This document shows, in pieces, positions 32,342 to 41,068 of a DNA stretch of 64,000 bases (positions are counted from its first letter, which is position 1; each line of letters begins with the position of its first letter). Source of the stretch: Pseudomonas marginalis (lineage in GTDB: Bacteria > Pseudomonadota > Gammaproteobacteria > Pseudomonadales > Pseudomonadaceae); contig NZ_VTFG01000001.1 in assembly GCF_008692035.1 (NCBI RefSeq), forward strand, positions 2,480,001 to 2,544,000, given 5' to 3'. Position numbers and translations under genes: made by a program. The notes beneath the pieces were generated by a model. It had not been told where the DNA came from, did not search any database, and saw only the letters and a program-made list of their open reading frames with translations.

Positions 32342-33766
32342 CTATAGGTGAAACCGCCCTCCCCCTTGCCCCAACGCCGTCGCCAACGCATCAAACCCCG
32401 CCCGCAACAACTGATCATCCCCCGAGGTATTGCAGATACTCGCCCGAATGAACTGCGGCACCGCCGTCTGCCCCACGGCAAACGCCTCGGCGGTGGCGAT
32501 CAGGTAATTATTCTGCTTGAGCTCCGCCTCGATTTCCGACGCGCGCCAGGGCTCCGGCACCTCGATCCAGAAGTGCGGGCTGTTCAGGTGGGTGCGGTAC
32601 GCCAGGCCGGCCAACAGGTCCTGCACCAGGGTCTTGCGGCGGCTGATCTCGTTGATCTGTTGGCGCAGCAGGTATTCCGCCGTGCCGTTTTCGATCCACT
32701 GCGTCGCCAGTTCCAGGGTCACCGGCGTGGCCATCCAGCAGGTGGAGCGCAACGCCGCCGAGATACGGCTGACCAGCGCCGGGGGCGCATGCACATAGCC
32801 CACACGCAGCCCGGCAGACACGGCCTTGCTCAGGCTGCTGATCAAAATCGTACGTTCGGGGGCAAAATGGCTGAGGGGCGGTGGACGGTCTTCAACCAAC
32901 ACGCCGTGGGCTTCGTCCTCAAGAATCAGCAGATTATGTTCCCGGCACACCTTCACCAGGGCTTCGCGGCGCGCCACGGATAACACCGCCGTGGTCGGGT
33001 TCTGGATGGTCGGCGTGCAATACAACGCTGAAACCCGGTGATTACGACAGACTTCATCCAGCGCGCTCGGCAGCACGCCTTCTTCGTCCATCTCCAGGCC
33101 GATCAGGCGGATACCCAGCATGCGAGCCGCGGTGATCAACCCCGGGTAAGTCAATTGTTCGGTGACCACCGTATCGCCGGCGCGCAACAGGGCCATCATC
33201 GCGCACAGCAGGCCATGCTGGCCGCCGTTGACGCAGATCACCTGCTCGGGGATCGGATGAAAATCACGCTGCACCAGCCACTGCGCGCCCGCGTCGCGAT
33301 AACGCGGCAGGCCGGCATCGGGGGTGTAGGCGCTGATGTCCTGGAGGAACTTGGCGTTGGTCGAGAGGGTTTGGAAGCTCTGTGCCAGGAAGGTGGTTTC
33401 CTGACCCGGGATATGCATGTTGCGACTCATGTCGAAGTACTGGCGCGGCTCCTCGCTGAAGTTACGAAAGCCTTCATCACGCTGGCGCTCCATCCCACGC
33501 TTGCGGACGAAAGTGCCGTCACCCACTCGCGCTACTACCAAACCCAGACGCTCCAGCTCACCGTAGGCCCGGCTGATGGTGCCGATGGTCACCCCCAGAT
33601 TGTCGGAAAGCACCCGATGAGGCGGCAGTTTTCGTCCCGGCTCAATCAAGCCTTCGAGGATGCCCCGTTCCATGACATCGGACAGGCGCTTGTACTTCAC
33701 GCCCTGCCCGTTGGACAACCCCTCACGCATAATTGACACCATGTCAATATTTGTTTTGACAGCCAT
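32342..33766 (-). CDS. MocR-type regulator (GntR winged helix fused to PLP aminotransferase fold)
   Basis: This 474-residue protein has an N-terminal GntR winged helix (about residues 22-90; LPPHRVLSDNLGVTIGTISRAYGELERLGLV) joined to a fold-type-I aminotransferase domain with PLP-lysine segment SSLSKAVSAGLRVGY. Such proteins sense PLP or amino compounds and bind direct repeats. It is divergent from the DMT exporter of the sulfur-carrier operon, with three GTTCAAT repeats between, so it very probably controls that operon. ATG 33766 is used; 33742 and 33730 are alternatives. Confidence 0.9.
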   Translation of the reverse strand: MAVKTNIDMVSIMREGLSNGQGVKYKRLSDVMERGILEGLIEPGRKLPPHRVLSDNLGVTIGTISRAYGELERLGLVVARVGDGTFVRKRGMERQRDEGFRNFSEEPRQYFDMSRNMHIPGQETTFLAQSFQTLSTNAKFLQDISAYTPDAGLPRYRDAGAQWLVQRDFHPIPEQVICVNGGQHGLLCAMMALLRAGDTVVTEQLTYPGLITAARMLGIRLIGLEMDEEGVLPSALDEVCRNHRVSALYCTPTIQNPTTAVLSVARREALVKVCREHNLLILEDEAHGVLVEDRPPPLSHFAPERTILISSLSKAVSAGLRVGYVHAPPALVSRISAALRSTCWMATPVTLELATQWIENGTAEYLLRQQINEISRRKTLVQDLLAGLAYRTHLNSPHFWIEVPEPWRASEIEAELKQNNYLIATAEAFAVGQTAVPQFIRASICNTSGDDQLLRAGFDALATALGQGGGRFHL

Positions 33767-33794
33767 CTTTCGCCCTAATAGTGTGCTTTTACGG

Positions 33795-33845
33795 GTTCAA
33801 TCGCCGAATTTCATAACTCATTACAAGTTCAATATAGAGTTCAAT
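33795..33845 (+). promoter_or_regulatory. Three GTTCAAT direct repeats, likely MocR operator
   Basis: GTTCAAT occurs at 33795-33801, 33827-33833 and 33839-33845 in the 103-bp divergent region. The last two are 12 bp apart, about one helical turn. MocR regulators typically bind paired direct repeats. The link to the adjacent regulator is inference. Confidence 0.55.
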
Positions 33846-33869
33846 TCAGGCTCAGGGAAGCAATAAACG

Positions 33870-34820
33870 ATGCCAATGTCCGCCGTTCTCGAAAACACCG
33901 CCAAAACCAAAACGCAAAAACAGTGGCTGGCCGGGCTGGTGACCAGCGTGATGTTCCTGATCGTGTGCCTGAGCTGGGGCACCACGTGGCTGGGGATCAA
34001 GATCGCCGTGGAGAGCGTGCCGCCGCTGACGTCCGCCGGCCTGCGCTTCCTGATCGCCTTCCCGCTGTTCCTGTGCTTTGCCAAGGTGCGCCGCGAGCCC
34101 ATCCTGTTTCCCCGCGAGAGCCGCTGGTTCTTCGTGTTCGTGACCCTGTCCTACTTCAGCGTGCCCTACTACCTGCTCAACTACGGCGAGATGCATGTGT
34201 CATCCGGTCTCACCGCCCTGCTGTTCAGTTGCATGCCGGTATTCATCCTGATTTTCTCCGCGTTGTTCCTGCGCGAGCGCATCTACTTTTCCCAGGTGGT
34301 CGGCATCGGTATCGGCTTCGGCAGCCTCTACATGATCATCAGGAGCCAGGGCCTGCACCTGGACCACGCCGAGTTCCTGGGGGTACTGGCGATCCTGGCG
34401 GCCGCGATCATGCACGCCTTGTGCTACGTCATCACCAAGCAAAAAGGCAGCGCCATCAGCGTGATCACCTACAACACCCTGCCCATCGGCATTGCCGGGC
34501 TGATGCTGTTCGTGGCCGGGTTGTGGTTTGAAACACCGACCTTCGAAGCCATCACCCTGCGCTCCTGGAGCGCGCTGTTCTACCTGGGGCTGGTGGCCTC
34601 GGTGGGTGGGTTCATCGTGTATTTCATGCTGCTCAAGCGCTTGAGCCCGATCATCCTGTCGTTCGTGTTCATCATCTTCCCGGTGTTCGCGGTGATCATC
34701 GGCGCCTGGTACGAAGGCGTGGCGATTTCCCGCGACCTGATGCTGTATTCGGCCATCCTGCTGGCCGGCTTTGCGATCACCAAATTGCCCATTGAAAAAC
34801 TCCTGGCCAAGAAAAATTGA
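33870..34820 (+). CDS. DMT-superfamily (EamA) exporter
   Basis: This 316-residue inner-membrane protein has ten predicted helices in two EamA repeats. The first repeat begins at LIVCLSWGTTWLGIKIAVESVPP, the second at EFLGVLAILAAAIMHALCYV. Some EamA proteins (E. coli EamA/YdeD) export O-acetylserine and cysteine-pathway metabolites. As first gene of an operon with cysteine synthase and serine acetyltransferase homologues, export of cysteine, its precursor or a derived thiol is the natural hypothesis. It is followed after 23 bp by the fused JAMM-E1 gene. Confidence 0.87.
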   Translation: MPMSAVLENTAKTKTQKQWLAGLVTSVMFLIVCLSWGTTWLGIKIAVESVPPLTSAGLRFLIAFPLFLCFAKVRREPILFPRESRWFFVFVTLSYFSVPYYLLNYGEMHVSSGLTALLFSCMPVFILIFSALFLRERIYFSQVVGIGIGFGSLYMIIRSQGLHLDHAEFLGVLAILAAAIMHALCYVITKQKGSAISVITYNTLPIGIAGLMLFVAGLWFETPTFEAITLRSWSALFYLGLVASVGGFIVYFMLLKRLSPIILSFVFIIFPVFAVIIGAWYEGVAISRDLMLYSAILLAGFAITKLPIEKLLAKKN

Positions 34821-34843
34821 CCCGCCATCAACGCGAGAGAAAC

Positions 34844-36706
34844 ATGGACGTCCTCCGCCCAAAAGCCCTGGAACAGATCTACGCCCACGCCAGCCGCAGC
34901 TACCCCGAGGAATGCTGCGGCTTTGTCTTCGCCGACGGCAGCGTGTACCTGGGCAGCAACATCCAGAACGAACTGCACCGCAAAAACCCCGAGATGTACC
35001 CGCGCAGCGCGGCCAATGGCTACACCTTCTCGGTGGCCGACACCCTGCTGATGAACAAGGCTTTTCGCAGCGACAACCCGGTGGTGGTGATCTACCACTC
35101 CCACCCGGATGTCGGCGCCTATTTCAGCGATGAAGACCAGGACAAGGCCCTGTTCATGGGCGAGCCGATCTACCCCGTCAGTTACCTGGTGGTCGACGTT
35201 CGCCAGGGCCAGGCCCTGGGTTCAAAACTGTTTGCCTGGGATGGCGAGCATTTCACCCTTAATCCCTTCAACGACCTGCACACGGAGTTGTCCATGAACG
35301 CTGTCTCTTTCCCCGACATTCTGGTTCGCGTGGCCAAGCTGCCGGAATCGACCCTCGAGGGCGCCGGATCGACATTGCGCGAAGTCATTGAAAACCTCTG
35401 CAGCAGCCACCCGCAGTTGCGCGCCCATCTGTTTCACGAAAAGAACAACCAGCTCAAGGAACACTTCCTGTTCACCGCCGAGGAAGAGCTGATCGGCGCC
35501 GATGACCGGCTGCCGGAAAAAGCCCGCATCGAAGTGCTGCTCGCCACCTCCGGCGGTATGGACGTCGACAGCCTCAGCAACGAGGAAGTGCAACGTTACG
35601 TGCGCCATATCACCCTGCCCGGCGTCGGCCGCGAAGGCCAGTTGAACCTCAAGAAAGCCAAGGTCCTGATCATCGGCACCGGCGGCCTGGGCTCGCCCAT
35701 CAGCCTGTACCTGGCAGCGGCCGGTGTCGGTACCCTGGGGCTGGTGGATTTCGACGTGGTGGAAAGCAGCAACCTGCAACGCCAGATCGTCCACGGCAAC
35801 AGCACCCTGGGCATGCCCAAGGTCGACTCGGCCAAGCAGCGCTTGCAGGACCTCAACCGCCATATCCAGATCAACGCCCACGACACCGCCCTGAGCGCCG
35901 ACAACGCCCTGGAACTGGTGGGCGCCTATGACCTGGTCATCGACGGCACCGACAATTTCGACACCCGCTACCAGGTCAACGACGCTTGCGTGCAACTGGG
36001 CAAACCCCTGGTGTACGGCGCCATCTACCGCTTCGATGGGCAGATCAGCGTGCTCAACTACCAAGGCGGGCCGTGCTACCGCTGCCTGTTCCCCAGCGCA
36101 CCGCCCGCGGAACTGGCGCCCAATTGCAGCGCCGGAGGGGTGATCGGCGTGCTTCCCGGGGTGGTCGGGATGATCCAGGCCACCGAGGCGATCAAACTGT
36201 TGATCGGCATTGGCGAGCCCCTGTCCGGCCGCCTGATGCGCTTCGATGCACTGGCGATGAAGTTCAGCGAAATCCGTTTCAAGCGCCGTGCCGACTGCCC
36301 GTGCTGCTCCGACCTGCGCCACAGCGAAACCCTGGCGCCAGCCGTCTGTGCGGACGCAGTGCCCAGCCAACCGTCCCTGGCCGAAGAGCGCTATATCAAG
36401 CCGCGCGGACTCAAGCAGGTACTCGAACACCCCAGCAGCGCCGACGTGCTGCTGGATGTGCGCGACGCCAGCGAACTGGAGGTGTGCAAATTACCGGGGG
36501 TGGTGCATATCCCCCTGGCCGAGCTGGATGGCCAACTCGGGCGCCTCAGCCGCGACAACACCCATTACCTGATCTGCTACGCCGGCACCCGCGCCGAGCA
36601 AGCGGCCAGCACCCTGCTGGCGGCGGGTTTCGCCAACACCAAAGTCCTGCAAGGCGGCATGAAACACTGGGTTCGCGACGTCGAACCCGACATGCCGTTG
36701 TACTGA
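34844..36706 (+). CDS. Four-domain fusion: JAMM protease - ubiquitin-like sulfur carrier - MoeB/ThiF E1 - rhodanese
   Basis: One 620-residue chain appears to hold a whole sulfur-carrier pathway. Residues 1-140 are a JAMM/Mov34 metalloprotease with Glu22/23, His85-Ser-His87-Pro, Ser95 and Asp98. Residues about 152-238 resemble ThiS/MoaD and end in Gly237-Gly238. Residues 245-490 are an E1-like adenylyltransferase with GTGGLGS (278-284), zinc Cys411/414 and 485/488, and a ThiF-type Cys428. Residues 512-620 are rhodanese with active Cys578 in CYAGTR. All key residues are present. In Mycobacterium, Mec, CysO and MoeZ do these steps separately. Cleavage after Gly238 would expose the carrier terminus. 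ATG 34844 is used; ATG 35294, with GGAG six bases before it, could start a second product lacking the JAMM domain. Confidence 0.88.
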   Translation: MDVLRPKALEQIYAHASRSYPEECCGFVFADGSVYLGSNIQNELHRKNPEMYPRSAANGYTFSVADTLLMNKAFRSDNPVVVIYHSHPDVGAYFSDEDQDKALFMGEPIYPVSYLVVDVRQGQALGSKLFAWDGEHFTLNPFNDLHTELSMNAVSFPDILVRVAKLPESTLEGAGSTLREVIENLCSSHPQLRAHLFHEKNNQLKEHFLFTAEEELIGADDRLPEKARIEVLLATSGGMDVDSLSNEEVQRYVRHITLPGVGREGQLNLKKAKVLIIGTGGLGSPISLYLAAAGVGTLGLVDFDVVESSNLQRQIVHGNSTLGMPKVDSAKQRLQDLNRHIQINAHDTALSADNALELVGAYDLVIDGTDNFDTRYQVNDACVQLGKPLVYGAIYRFDGQISVLNYQGGPCYRCLFPSAPPAELAPNCSAGGVIGVLPGVVGMIQATEAIKLLIGIGEPLSGRLMRFDALAMKFSEIRFKRRADCPCCSDLRHSETLAPAVCADAVPSQPSLAEERYIKPRGLKQVLEHPSSADVLLDVRDASELEVCKLPGVVHIPLAELDGQLGRLSRDNTHYLICYAGTRAEQAASTLLAAGFANTKVLQGGMKHWVRDVEPDMPLY

Positions 36707-36721
36707 CCCGGGGGCTGACCG

Positions 36722-37636
36722 ATGCTGCATAACTCTATCCTCGACGCCATCGGCCATACGCCGATCGTCCGCCTGGCGCAGTTTTCCGAAGACCTTGGCA
36801 TCGAGGTCTACGCCAAGCTCGAATCCCTCAACCCGGGGGGCAGCCACAAGGCGCGCATCGCCCTCGGCATGATCCTCGACGCCGAGCGGCGCGGCGTGCT
36901 GATCCGTGACGCCGGGCAAACCATCATCGAACCCAGCGGCGGCAATACCGGTATCGGCCTGGTGATGGCCGGCAACGTGCTGGGCTACAAGGTGGTGCTG
37001 GTGATCCCGGACAACTACAGCCCCGAAAAGCAGAAGCTGCTGCGCCTGTACGGCGCCAAGGTGGTGCTCTCCGACAGCCGCCTCGGCAACAATTCCCACG
37101 GTGAAAAATGCATGGAGTTGCAGCTGGAAAACCCCAGCTACGTGATGCTCAACCAGCAACGCAACGGCGCCAACCCGCAAACTCACCGTGACACCACCGC
37201 GCCGGAAATCCTCCGCGCCTTCGGTGATCGCCGTGTTGACTATTTCGTCAGCGGCATCGGCACCGGCGGCCATATCACCGGTATCGGCGAAACCCTCAAG
37301 GCCGCCTGGCCAGCCCTGCGCGTGATGGGCGTGGAGCCCGAAGAATGCGACCTGCTGAAGAACCAGCACGCGCCGCACCATATCCAGGGCCTGTCCATCG
37401 GCCTGATCCCGAGCATCCTCAACCTGGAGGTGATCGACGGCATGCTCAAGGTCTCGCGCCAGGACTGCATCGACATGATGAAACGCATCATGCGCACCGA
37501 CGCCATCAGCCTGGGCCTGTCCTCCGCCGCCAACATGGTGGCCATCGCCAGGCTCGCCCCCGAATTGCCGCCCGAAACGGTGGTGTTGACCATGGTCTAC
37601 GACAATGCCGACAGCTACCTGCCCAGTTTCGAATAA
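36722..37636 (+). CDS. Cysteine synthase-like PLP enzyme (CysK/CysM family)
   Basis: This 304-residue fold-type-II PLP enzyme has the cofactor Lys43 in GGSHKARIA, the substrate loop PSGGNTG (71-77) and the phosphate-binding GTGGHITG. It would join O-acetylserine or O-phosphoserine to a sulfur donor. Beside a thiocarboxylate carrier and its E1, it resembles CysM of Mycobacterium, which takes sulfur from CysO-thiocarboxylate. Which substrate it uses cannot be read here, but the adjacent serine acetyltransferase favours O-acetylserine. It starts 15 bp after the fusion gene. Confidence 0.9.
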   Translation: MLHNSILDAIGHTPIVRLAQFSEDLGIEVYAKLESLNPGGSHKARIALGMILDAERRGVLIRDAGQTIIEPSGGNTGIGLVMAGNVLGYKVVLVIPDNYSPEKQKLLRLYGAKVVLSDSRLGNNSHGEKCMELQLENPSYVMLNQQRNGANPQTHRDTTAPEILRAFGDRRVDYFVSGIGTGGHITGIGETLKAAWPALRVMGVEPEECDLLKNQHAPHHIQGLSIGLIPSILNLEVIDGMLKVSRQDCIDMMKRIMRTDAISLGLSSAANMVAIARLAPELPPETVVLTMVYDNADSYLPSFE

Positions 37637-37673
37637 CGGGTTTTCCAACCAGCCAGAATGCGGGGGTGCCTCC

Positions 37674-38666
37674 ATGGGCGGCTTTATCGACATGCAACAG
37701 TTGCACGATGAGTTGCTCACCCAGCTCATCAAGACCCTCACCCCCATGCAGATGAAACAGCTGGAGCCGCACCTCGCGCCGCTGATCCAGAATGCCGCCC
37801 AGGCGGTGGCCGAGGACTTGATCGCCTATGCCTATCGCGACCCGGCATCCCGTGGCCGCGGCGAACTGATCCTGGAGTCCTACGCCTCGTTCAAGGCGGT
37901 GCTCTATTACCGGCTTGCGCATCAGGTGTGGAATTTCCCCGACCAGACCAACGGCGTGTTTTCACGCATCGCCCTCAAGCTGAGCAACCAGGGCAAGGTC
38001 CTGTCCGGGGCCGAAATCCACCCGGCGGCGCGTATCGGCCGGCGCTTTGTGCTCGACCACGGCTACGGCACGGTAATCGGCGAGACCTGCGAGATCGGCA
38101 ACGATTGCTACATCCTCTGCGGCGTGACCCTGGGTGCCCGCGGCATCGCCAACAATCCCGATGGCAAGCGCCATCCGCGCCTGGGCAACAACGTCGAGGT
38201 CGGTTCCGGCGCCCGGGTGCTGGGCTATGTGCTGATCGGCGACAACGTGTTTATCAGCCCTTCCTGTGTGATCACCCAGGACGTACCCGCCGGCACCAAG
38301 GTGAAGGTGGTGAACCAGATCCAACTGCAAAAAAACGATGAATCGGACCACAGCAACTACCTCGGGGCCTTCGCCCTGGATGAGCGCCTGCACGTGGTCG
38401 GCGAGGTAAATGCCAGCCACAAGGTCACGGTGCTGGACGCCGACTTTCATCCGTTGCAAGGCCTGATGCTGGAGCCAACGGTGAAGGAACGTCACCACCT
38501 GCAATTCAGGCTGCACCGCCTCGAATCCGGCAACTACCTGCCGGGCCTGCCGCTGAACCTGAAAGTCTGCGGGCCGGAATTCGAAATCACCCTGCTCTCC
38601 CCCCCTGGCTTGAGCGCGATGGTGCGCCACCTGCTGCAGGCCAGCCCACTGATCGTCGGAGGTTGA
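37674..38666 (+). CDS. Serine O-acetyltransferase-like protein with C-terminal extension
   Basis: The 330-residue product has an alpha-helical N-terminal part (about 1-95) and a left-handed beta-helix acetyltransferase domain (about 108-215) with the catalytic segment LDHGYGTVIGE (His129) and GKRHPRLGNNVEVG. Residues about 222-330 form an extension not found in CysE, with no family I recognise. It would supply O-acetylserine to the neighbouring synthase. ATG 37674 is preferred (GGGGGTG upstream); ATG 37692 is possible. The stop is followed within 2 bp by the AlaX-like start. Confidence 0.87.
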   Translation: MGGFIDMQQLHDELLTQLIKTLTPMQMKQLEPHLAPLIQNAAQAVAEDLIAYAYRDPASRGRGELILESYASFKAVLYYRLAHQVWNFPDQTNGVFSRIALKLSNQGKVLSGAEIHPAARIGRRFVLDHGYGTVIGETCEIGNDCYILCGVTLGARGIANNPDGKRHPRLGNNVEVGSGARVLGYVLIGDNVFISPSCVITQDVPAGTKVKVVNQIQLQKNDESDHSNYLGAFALDERLHVVGEVNASHKVTVLDADFHPLQGLMLEPTVKERHHLQFRLHRLESGNYLPGLPLNLKVCGPEFEITLLSPPGLSAMVRHLLQASPLIVGG

Positions 38667-38668
38667 AC

Positions 38669-39397
38669 ATGTCCGTGCACACCATGGAAACCCTGGCGCT
38701 GTTTGACAGCGCGCCCTACCAGAACGCATTCAGCGCCCGGGTGATTGCCGTCAGCGAACACGGCATCGCCCTGGAGCACACCCTGTTCTACCCCACCGGC
38801 GGCGGCCAACCCGGCGATACCGGCCACCTGACCCTGGCGGACGGTACCCGGGTCGACGTGACCGGCACGGTGCGCGACCCGGTGCTGCGTTCGATCATCT
38901 GGCACCAGGTGGAACACTGCCCCGAGCAACTGGTCGCCGGCGTGCTGGTGGACGCTGGCCTGGATTGGGAGCGACGCTACCAGCACATGAAAATGCACAC
39001 CTGCCTGCACCTGCTGTGCTCGCTCATCGACGCACCAGTGACCGGTTGCAGCATCAGTGCCGACAAAGGCCGCCTGGATTTCGACCTGCCGGAAATGACC
39101 CTCGACAAGGACAGCATCACCCGTGACCTCAATGCGCTGATCGAACAGGCCCACGAGGTGAAGACCCTGTCGATGCCGGCTTCGGAGTACGCCACCCTGC
39201 TGCAGATCACCCGCACCCAGGCGGTTGCGCCGCCGGTGATCCAGGGTTCGGTACGGGTGATTGAAATCGGCGGGATCGATATCCAGCCATGCGGCGGTAC
39301 CCATGTGCTCAACACCGAGGAAATCGGCCGGGTGTTCTGCGAGAAGATCGAGAAGAAGAGCAAGCACAACCGCCGGGTGATCCTGCGGTTTGAGTGA
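38669..39397 (+). CDS. AlaX-type alanyl-tRNA editing protein
   Basis: This 242-residue stand-alone editing protein resembles the editing half of alanyl-tRNA synthetase: FYPTGGGQPGDTG at 40-52, zinc/catalytic HxxxH (His110, His114) and CGGTH (Cys208, His212). AlaX proteins hydrolyse misacylated tRNA, usually Ser-tRNA(Ala). GGAG precedes ATG 38669, which lies 2 bp after the acetyltransferase stop, so it belongs to the operon. It may remove a serine or cysteine analogue wrongly attached to tRNA when the operon is active; this is inference. Confidence 0.88.
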   Translation: MSVHTMETLALFDSAPYQNAFSARVIAVSEHGIALEHTLFYPTGGGQPGDTGHLTLADGTRVDVTGTVRDPVLRSIIWHQVEHCPEQLVAGVLVDAGLDWERRYQHMKMHTCLHLLCSLIDAPVTGCSISADKGRLDFDLPEMTLDKDSITRDLNALIEQAHEVKTLSMPASEYATLLQITRTQAVAPPVIQGSVRVIEIGGIDIQPCGGTHVLNTEEIGRVFCEKIEKKSKHNRRVILRFE

Positions 39398-39407
39398 ACG
39401 CAACAAC

Positions 39408-39438
39408 TGTGGGAGGGGCTTGCCTCTCCCACATTTTT
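39408..39438. repeat. Single REP hairpin, likely terminator of the sulfur-carrier operon
   Basis: TGTGGGAG and CTCCCACA form the outer stem of a REP element core (GGGAGGGGCTTGCC), followed by five T. It lies 10 bp after the AlaX-like gene and 16 bp before the end of convergent prpD, so it may double as terminator. Confidence 0.75.
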
Positions 39439-39454
39439 AGTTTTGCGGCGCCTG

Positions 39455-40939
39455 CTAGATGACGAACAGGTCCACGAAACGATTGACCGGCGTGGCCTCG
39501 AGCTTCGCCTGGTCCGTGCACAACGCAAAGATCTCGGCACTGCGCTGGGCGGTAAAGCGCGTGGCCAGGTTGGCCTTGAACTTGTCTTCCAGCAACGCAA
39601 TGCCCTCCACTCGACGACGGCGATGGCCGATCGGGTATTCCACCGCCACTGGCTCGGTGCTGGAGCCATCCTTGAAGAACACCTGCACGGCATTGGCGAT
39701 GGAACGCTTGTCGGCTTCCAGGTATTCACGGCTGTAGCGTGGGTCTTCGACGATGACCATCTTGTCGCGCAACTGATCAATGATCGGGTGAGCGGCGTGG
39801 AATGCATCCTCGTAGTGCTCGGCCACCAGGTTGCCGAATGCCAGGGGCACGGCGGTCATGTATTGCAGGCAATGGTCACGGTCGGCCGCATTGGCCAGTG
39901 GCCCGGCCTTGGAGATGATGCGAATCGCCGACTCATGGGTGGTGATCACGATGCGCTCGATGTCGTGCAGGCGATCCTTGACCAACGGATGCAAGGTCAC
40001 CGCGGCTTCACAGGCGGTCTGCGCGTGGAACTCGGCGGGGAAGCTGATCTTGAACAACACGTTTTCCATCACGTAGGTGCCATACGGCTGGGACAGGCTG
40101 AACGCACGCTTGTCCTCGGGCTTGAGCGCCAGGTCGTTGTTGGTGTGGCTGAACAGCACGTCGTAGAAGCCCCATTGCGGCGCGCTCAGCACACCAGGGA
40201 TGCCCATTTCGCCGCGCAGGGCTATATCCGCCAGGCGCACGCCGCGACTCGACGCATCCCCCGCCGCCCAGGATTTGCGCGAGCCGGCATTCGGCGCATG
40301 GCGATAAGTGCGCAGGGCCTGGCCATCGACGAAGGCGTGAGACAGCGCCGACAGCAACTGTTCGCGGTTGGCGCCCATCAGCTTGGCGGTAACCGCCGTG
40401 GAGGCGACTTTCACCAACAGCACATGGTCGAGGCCAACGCGGTTGAACGAGTTTTCCAGGGCAATCACACCCTGGATTTCGTGGGCCATGATCATCGCAT
40501 CCAGCACCGCGCGCACGGTCAGCGGCGCGTCGCCATTGGCCACGCGCTGTTGCGACAGGTGATCCGCCACGGCAAGGATGCCGCCGAGGTTATCCGAGGG
40601 ATGCCCCCACTCGGCGGCGAGCCAGGTGTCGTTGTAGTCGAGCCAGCGCACGATGCAGCCAATGTCCCAGGCCGCCTTGACCGGGTCCAGGCGAAACGAG
40701 GTGCCCGGCACCCGCGCGCCAAACGGCACCACCGTGCCTTCAACCATCGGCCCCAGGTGCTTGGTGCACTCGGGAAAACGCAGGGCCAGCAGGCCGCAAC
40801 CGAGGGTGTCCATCAGGCAGTTGCGGGCGGTGTCCAAGGCGGCCTGGGACTCGATCCGGTAGTTGAGGACATAGTCGGCGATGTCCTGCAAAACCTGGTC
40901 GTAGTCGGGGCGGTTGTTCTGGTCGACGTTAGTGCTCAT
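39455..40939 (-). CDS. prpD: 2-Methylcitrate dehydratase
   Basis: This 494-residue MmgE/PrpD-family enzyme dehydrates 2-methylcitrate in propionate breakdown. Family segments include [22 protein letters not shown] and [32 protein letters not shown]. It is the last gene of the prp operon, about 130 bp after prpF. AcnD together with PrpF can do the same step by another route, so the cell has both. Confidence 0.95.
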   Translation of the reverse strand: MSTNVDQNNRPDYDQVLQDIADYVLNYRIESQAALDTARNCLMDTLGCGLLALRFPECTKHLGPMVEGTVVPFGARVPGTSFRLDPVKAAWDIGCIVRWLDYNDTWLAAEWGHPSDNLGGILAVADHLSQQRVANGDAPLTVRAVLDAMIMAHEIQGVIALENSFNRVGLDHVLLVKVASTAVTAKLMGANREQLLSALSHAFVDGQALRTYRHAPNAGSRKSWAAGDASSRGVRLADIALRGEMGIPGVLSAPQWGFYDVLFSHTNNDLALKPEDKRAFSLSQPYGTYVMENVLFKISFPAEFHAQTACEAAVTLHPLVKDRLHDIERIVITTHESAIRIISKAGPLANAADRDHCLQYMTAVPLAFGNLVAEHYEDAFHAAHPIIDQLRDKMVIVEDPRYSREYLEADKRSIANAVQVFFKDGSSTEPVAVEYPIGHRRRRVEGIALLEDKFKANLATRFTAQRSAEIFALCTDQAKLEATPVNRFVDLFVI

Positions 40940-41022
40940 GGCAGATCTCCAAAGTGAGTTAGGGTTGTTGCATCCTCAGGGTCAGGGTTGATCGTTTCGC
41001 AGGTCTGAATGCCTGCTTATGA

Positions 41023-41051
41023 CTGTGGGAGGGGGCTTGCCCCTCCCACAG
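41023..41051. repeat. Single REP hairpin between prpF and prpD
   Basis: CTGTGGGAGGGG and CCCCTCCCACAG form a near-perfect 12-bp stem with the CTTG core as loop. It lies inside the prp operon and may stabilise the upstream part of the message. Confidence 0.8.
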
Positions 41052-41068
41052 GGGATTGGTGTTGGACT

